Origin: JAZLIT01 sp045617525
Lineage (GTDB): Bacteria > Bacillota > Bacilli > Bacillales_A > Planococcaceae
DNA: 8,624 bases
Direction: 5' to 3'
NCBI GenBank assembly: GCA_045617525.1
Contig: JAZLIT010000179.1
Span: forward strand, 1-8,624
Shown here: positions 6,931 to 8,624 of the stretch, piece after piece
How positions within the stretch are numbered: position 1 is the stretch's first letter
Layout: each line of letters opens with the position of its first letter
Notes under the pieces: generated by a model
Databases searched by the model: none
What the model was told of the DNA's origin: nothing
The model's input: the letters and a program-made list of their open reading frames with translations, nothing else
Made by a program: the position numbers and the translations under genes

Positions 6931-6956
6931 TACGCACAACAATTAAAAAAGTTTCA
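6931..6956 (-). promoter_or_regulatory. SigW-dependent autoregulatory promoter of sigW-rsiW
   Basis: TGAAAC (6951-6956), exactly 16 bp, then CGTA (6931-6934). This is the consensus recognised by SigW itself in Bacillus (TGAAAC-N16-CGTA), placed so that transcription would begin around 6924, some 33 nt before the sigW ATG. It shows positive autoregulation and rules out the longer sigW reading frame. Confidence 0.93.
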
Positions 6957-7002
6957 TTATATTTTAAAACATATTTTCGACTAAAATAATGACTCCTTTT
7001 TA

Positions 7003-7011
7003 ATTATAACA
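7003..7011 (-). promoter_or_regulatory. Possible extended -10 promoter upstream of sigW
   Basis: TGT-TATAAT (TATAAT at 7003-7008, TG at 7010-7011) reads toward sigW in the 146-bp gap after rocF. There is no convincing -35, but an extended -10 can compensate. It could supply basal sigma-A transcription of sigW-rsiW. An AT-rich chance match is possible. No hairpin terminator for rocF is visible in this gap, so low-level read-through from rocF is another source. Confidence 0.35.
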
Positions 7012-7037
7012 AAGTTCTATTTAAAAAATGGAAATAA

Positions 7038-7937
7038 TTATACAAGTGTTTCCCCGAATAATGAGCCAATAAGTGCAACTGCAACATCTGCAGTACGATT
7101 ACGCTCATCTAATATCGGATTTACCTCCACAAATTCAGCGGAAGAAATAAAACCTGCTTCCTGTAGCATTTCCATTGCCAAATGACTTTCCCGATACGTT
7201 ATCCCACCTAGCACCGGTGTTCCAACTCCTGGCGTATAAAGAGGATCCAGTGCATCTAAATCAAGTGACAGATGAACACCATCTACATGACGACCCTTCA
7301 AATAAGAAATTGCATCCTCCATAACATAAGTCATTCCTAAACGATCAATTTCATGCATTGTATATACTTTAATTCCTAATTCTTTAATTAACATACGTTC
7401 ACCATCATCTATAGAACGCGCACCTATAATAATTATATTTTCCTTCTTAATTTTCGGTGCATACCCCATAAGATGCGTTAAACGCTCATCCCCTAGCCCT
7501 AAGCTGATTGCTAATGGCATTCCATGTATATTCCCTGAAGGTGTGGAGTCTGGCGTATTAATATCCGCATGCGCATCAAACCAAATGACACCTAAGTTTT
7601 CATAATGGTTACCTAATCCAGCCAACGTCCCGATTGCTATACTATGATCCCCACCAAGAATTAAAGGCACTTCATTCTTTTTTACCGCATTGTTGACAGC
7701 AACCGCTAACTCTGAACTCAATTTAATAACTTCCTGTAGATTACGTAGCGTTCTATCCTCATTTTTCGTCTCAAGCTCTTGAAGCACACGAATGTCTCCT
7801 TCATCATTTACCAAATAACCTAATAAACTTAAACGCTCTGCCACACCCGCATAACGTATTGCACTTGGTCCCATATCAACACCACGACGTCTTTGCCCAT
7901 AATCCGATGGTACTCCTATAATCGAAATCTCTCTCAT
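7038..7937 (-). CDS. rocF: Arginase
   Basis: Binuclear manganese hydrolase converting arginine to ornithine and urea, the first step of the arginine degradation pathway; cytosolic. With the start used it has 299 residues (B. subtilis RocF about 296). Metal ligands are in GGDHS (95-99, His98), DAHAD (121-125, Asp121, His123, Asp125) and SLDLDALDP (224-232, Asp226 and Asp228). GNIHG (His138) matches the catalytic histidine loop and EVNP (271-274) the conserved Glu. The N-terminal substrate-proximal RRGVDMGPSAIRYA is intact. A GTG start 30 nt upstream (7967) is open, but the ATG at 7937 (MREISIIGVP) aligns with family N-termini and has GGGG 8 nt upstream. Monocistronic: own promoter, ARG box upstream, and tRNA terminator ahead of it. 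Confidence 0.96.
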   Translation of the reverse strand: MREISIIGVPSDYGQRRRGVDMGPSAIRYAGVAERLSLLGYLVNDEGDIRVLQELETKNEDRTLRNLQEVIKLSSELAVAVNNAVKKNEVPLILGGDHSIAIGTLAGLGNHYENLGVIWFDAHADINTPDSTPSGNIHGMPLAISLGLGDERLTHLMGYAPKIKKENIIIIGARSIDDGERMLIKELGIKVYTMHEIDRLGMTYVMEDAISYLKGRHVDGVHLSLDLDALDPLYTPGVGTPVLGGITYRESHLAMEMLQEAGFISSAEFVEVNPILDERNRTADVAVALIGSLFGETLV

Positions 7938-7969
7938 TTGAACATCCCCTTTTTCTATCTTATACACCT

Positions 7970-7999
7970 ATTGTAAAACGAAAAAGAATAATGGCTCAA
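7970..7999 (-). promoter_or_regulatory. Sigma-A-type promoter of rocF
   Basis: TTGAGC (7994-7999), an 18-bp spacer and TACAAT (7970-7975), 32 nt upstream of the rocF ATG. No sigma-54 (-24/-12) promoter of the kind used by B. subtilis RocR-dependent roc operons is apparent. Confidence 0.6.
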
Positions 8000-8010
8000 C
8001 TCGACATTTT

Positions 8011-8028
8011 TCTGAATTTTTATACATC
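8011..8028 (-). promoter_or_regulatory. Candidate ARG box (AhrC/ArgR operator) upstream of rocF
   Basis: The minus strand reads GATGTATAAAAATTCAGA. It matches 14 of 18 positions of the B. subtilis AhrC operator consensus as I recall it (CATGAATAAAAATKCAAK), and its core TGTATAAAAATTCA differs at one base from the ArgR half-site pair TGAAT-N4-ATTCA. It sits 11 bp upstream of the -35, centred near -56, a position that fits arginine-dependent activation of a catabolic gene. That AhrC binds here is inference; the repressor gene is not in the window. Confidence 0.6.
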
Positions 8029-8040
8029 TTTAGAAAAGTA

Positions 8041-8075
8041 AAAAAAATCCTTTATCTTAGATTAGATAAAGGATT
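8041..8075 (-). terminator. Intrinsic terminator of the tRNA operon
   Basis: Perfect 12-bp stem AATCCTTTATCT (8064-8075 on the minus strand) with AGATAAAGGATT (8046-8057), 6-nt loop, followed by an unbroken T run (8041-8047, two of which also close the stem). It lies 40 nt past tRNA-Lys and just before the rocF ARG box, insulating rocF from tRNA transcription. Confidence 0.92.
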
Positions 8076-8115
8076 GTACATTTTATTTTAAGTAACACTT
8101 TATATTCATTAAAAG

Positions 8116-8188
8116 TGAGCCATGTAGGATTCGAACCTACGACCCTCTGATTAAAAGTCAGATGCTCTACCAACTGAGCTAATGGCTC
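8116..8188 (-). tRNA. tRNA-Lys (anticodon TTT)
   Basis: 73-nt cloverleaf: acceptor GAGCCAT/ATGGCTC, D arm AGCTCAGTTGGTAGAGC, anticodon stem TCTGA/TCAGA with loop CTTTTAA, T arm GTAGG-TTCGAAT-CCTAC, discriminator A. The 3' CCA is not encoded (ACTTTT follows), unlike the other four tRNAs of the cluster, so it depends on tRNA nucleotidyltransferase. Last gene of the operon. Confidence 0.98.
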
Positions 8189-8203
8189 ATAAAATAAAAA
8201 AAA

Positions 8204-8278
8204 TGGCTGGGGAACCTGGATTCGAACCAGGGCATGACGGAATCAAAATCCGTTGCCTTACCGCTTGGCTATACCCCA
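8204..8278 (-). tRNA. tRNA-Gln (anticodon TTG)
   Basis: 75 nt including an encoded CCA. Acceptor TGGGGTA/TTCCCCA, anticodon stem ACGGA/TCCGT with loop TTTTGAT, T arm CCTGG-TTCGAAT-CCAGG, discriminator G. The acceptor begins with a U1-A72 pair, typical of bacterial tRNA-Gln. Positions 6 and 67 are both T, giving a U-U mismatch in the acceptor stem; the rest of the cloverleaf is intact, so it is probably functional. Confidence 0.97.
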
Positions 8279-8288
8279 AACATTTAAA

Positions 8289-8372
8289 TGGTGGAGGGGG
8301 ACGGATTCGAACCGCCGAACCCTAAGGAGCGGATTTACAGTCCGCCGCGTTTAGCCACTTCGCTACCCCTCC
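8289..8372 (-). tRNA. tRNA-Tyr (anticodon GTA)
   Basis: 84 nt including encoded CCA. Acceptor GGAGGGG/CCCCTCC, anticodon stem GCGGA/TCCGC with loop CTGTAAA, long class II variable arm typical of bacterial tRNA-Tyr, T arm GGCGG-TTCGAAT-CCGTC with one G-U pair, discriminator A. Confidence 0.98.
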
Positions 8373-8391
8373 AGGCTATATAAGAAATAAA

Positions 8392-8467
8392 TGGTGGAGG
8401 ATGACGGGCTCGAACCGCCGACCCTCTGCTTGTAAGGCAGATGCTCTCCCAGCTGAGCTAATCCTCC
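8392..8467 (-). tRNA. tRNA-Val (anticodon TAC)
   Basis: 76 nt including encoded CCA. Acceptor GGAGGAT/ATCCTCC, D arm AGCTCAGCTGGGAGAGC, anticodon stem TCTGC/GCAGA with loop CTTACAA, T arm GGCGG-TTCGAGC-CCGTC, discriminator A. Confidence 0.98.
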
Positions 8468-8488
8468 ATAATGCTGGTATTTAAAAAA

Positions 8489-8563
8489 TGGTGACCCGTA
8501 CGGGATTCGAACCCGTGTTACCGCCGTGAAAGGGCGGTGTCTTAACCGCTTGACCAACGGGCC
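8489..8563 (-). tRNA. tRNA-Glu (anticodon TTC)
   Basis: 75 nt including encoded CCA. Acceptor GGCCCGT/ACGGGTC (one G-U pair at 2-71), anticodon stem CCGCC/GGCGG with loop CTTTCAC, T arm ACGGG-TTCGAAT-CCCGT, discriminator A. First tRNA of the cluster as seen here; anything upstream lies outside the window. Confidence 0.98.
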
Positions 8564-8570
8564 TTTAACT

Positions 8571-8590
8571 AATGTCTTAAACAAGACATT
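8571..8590 (-). repeat. Perfect hairpin in the pre-tRNA leader
   Basis: AATGTCTT (8583-8590 on the minus strand) pairs with AAGACATT (8571-8578) across a 4-nt loop. It lies 7 nt upstream of tRNA-Glu and has no U-tract, so it is not a usual terminator. If the promoter at 8595-8623 is real, the transcript would begin at or next to this hairpin. Confidence 0.6.
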
Positions 8591-8594
8591 TACA

Positions 8595-8623
8595 ATAATA
8601 GCATCTTTTTCTTGCTATTACAA
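8595..8623 (-). promoter_or_regulatory. Candidate promoter of the tRNA operon, overlapping a dyad
   Basis: TTGTAA (8618-8623), a 17-bp spacer and TATTAT (8595-8600) read toward tRNA-Glu. A perfect 8-bp inverted repeat, TAATAGCA (8596-8603) with TGCTATTA (8613-8620) and 9 bp between, spans the spacer and parts of both hexamers. The dyad might be an operator or a remnant of an upstream structure. If an rRNA operon or further tRNAs lie just upstream, this may only be an internal promoter or none. Confidence 0.5.
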
Positions 8624-8624
8624 G

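Noticed and set aside
7938..7967. GTG start for rocF adding 10 residues
   Set aside because: The extension encodes the ribosome-binding site (GGGGATG) of the better ATG and does not match arginase N-termini.
8363..8584. Minus-strand open frame of 73 codons across the tRNA-Val and tRNA-Glu genes (with GGLAQLGEHLPYKQRVGGSSPSSST-like content, shortened here)
   Set aside because: It is a translation of tRNA sequence. The RVGGSSPS-type peptide is a recurrent false protein produced by T-arm and anticodon-arm sequence, and there is no ribosome-binding site.
1..8624. Mobile elements, CRISPR arrays, phage or defence genes
   Set aside because: No terminal repeats, transposase or integrase fragments, or repeat-spacer arrays. 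Although the tRNA cluster is a common integration target, no duplicated tRNA end (attachment-site remnant) was found.

Overview
The window reads as a chromosomal core region of a low-to-moderate GC Bacillota of the order Bacillales. The gene order rocF, sigW, rsiW, cdaA, cdaR, glmM, glmS, a glmS ribozyme, close Bacillus-like Shine-Dalgarno sites and a 187-residue SigW all point there. Details such as the three-domain CdaR and the protein sequences suggest a Planococcaceae-type organism (Lysinibacillus/Solibacillus-like), but that family-level placement is inference. Every gene lies on the minus strand, so the biological order runs from the right end of the window to the left.

Right end (about 8116-8623): a tRNA operon, Glu(TTC)-Val(TAC)-Tyr(GTA)-Gln(TTG)-Lys(TTT), with a plausible promoter upstream, a compact leader hairpin, and a strong intrinsic terminator after tRNA-Lys. 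Next is rocF (arginase) with its own sigma-A-type promoter and, just upstream of it, a very good match to the arginine-repressor (AhrC/ArgR) operator. Then comes the sigW-rsiW pair: an ECF sigma factor and its membrane anti-sigma factor, preceded by a textbook SigW autoregulatory promoter (TGAAAC, 16 bp, CGTA) and closed by a terminator.

Left half: cdaA (di-adenylate cyclase), cdaR (its YbbR-domain regulator, overlapping cdaA by 8 nt) and glmM (phosphoglucosamine mutase) form an operon that ends in an intrinsic terminator. glmS (glucosamine-6-phosphate synthase) follows as a separate transcription unit with a strong promoter, a roughly 400-nt leader carrying the self-cleaving glmS ribozyme, and an additional potentially structured segment between ribozyme and start codon. 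glmS runs off the left edge and lacks about its last 30 codons here.

Functionally, GlmS makes glucosamine-6-P and GlmM converts it to glucosamine-1-P for UDP-GlcNAc and peptidoglycan. GlmM and CdaR are also known partners of CdaA that tune c-di-AMP synthesis, and SigW/RsiW respond to envelope stress. Most of the window is therefore a cell-envelope supply and signalling locus. I see no mobile element, CRISPR array, phage gene or novel protein system. The observations most worth a second look are regulatory: the 12-bp long-range stem next to the glmS ribosome-binding site, the ARG box at rocF, and the dyads at the tRNA promoter.
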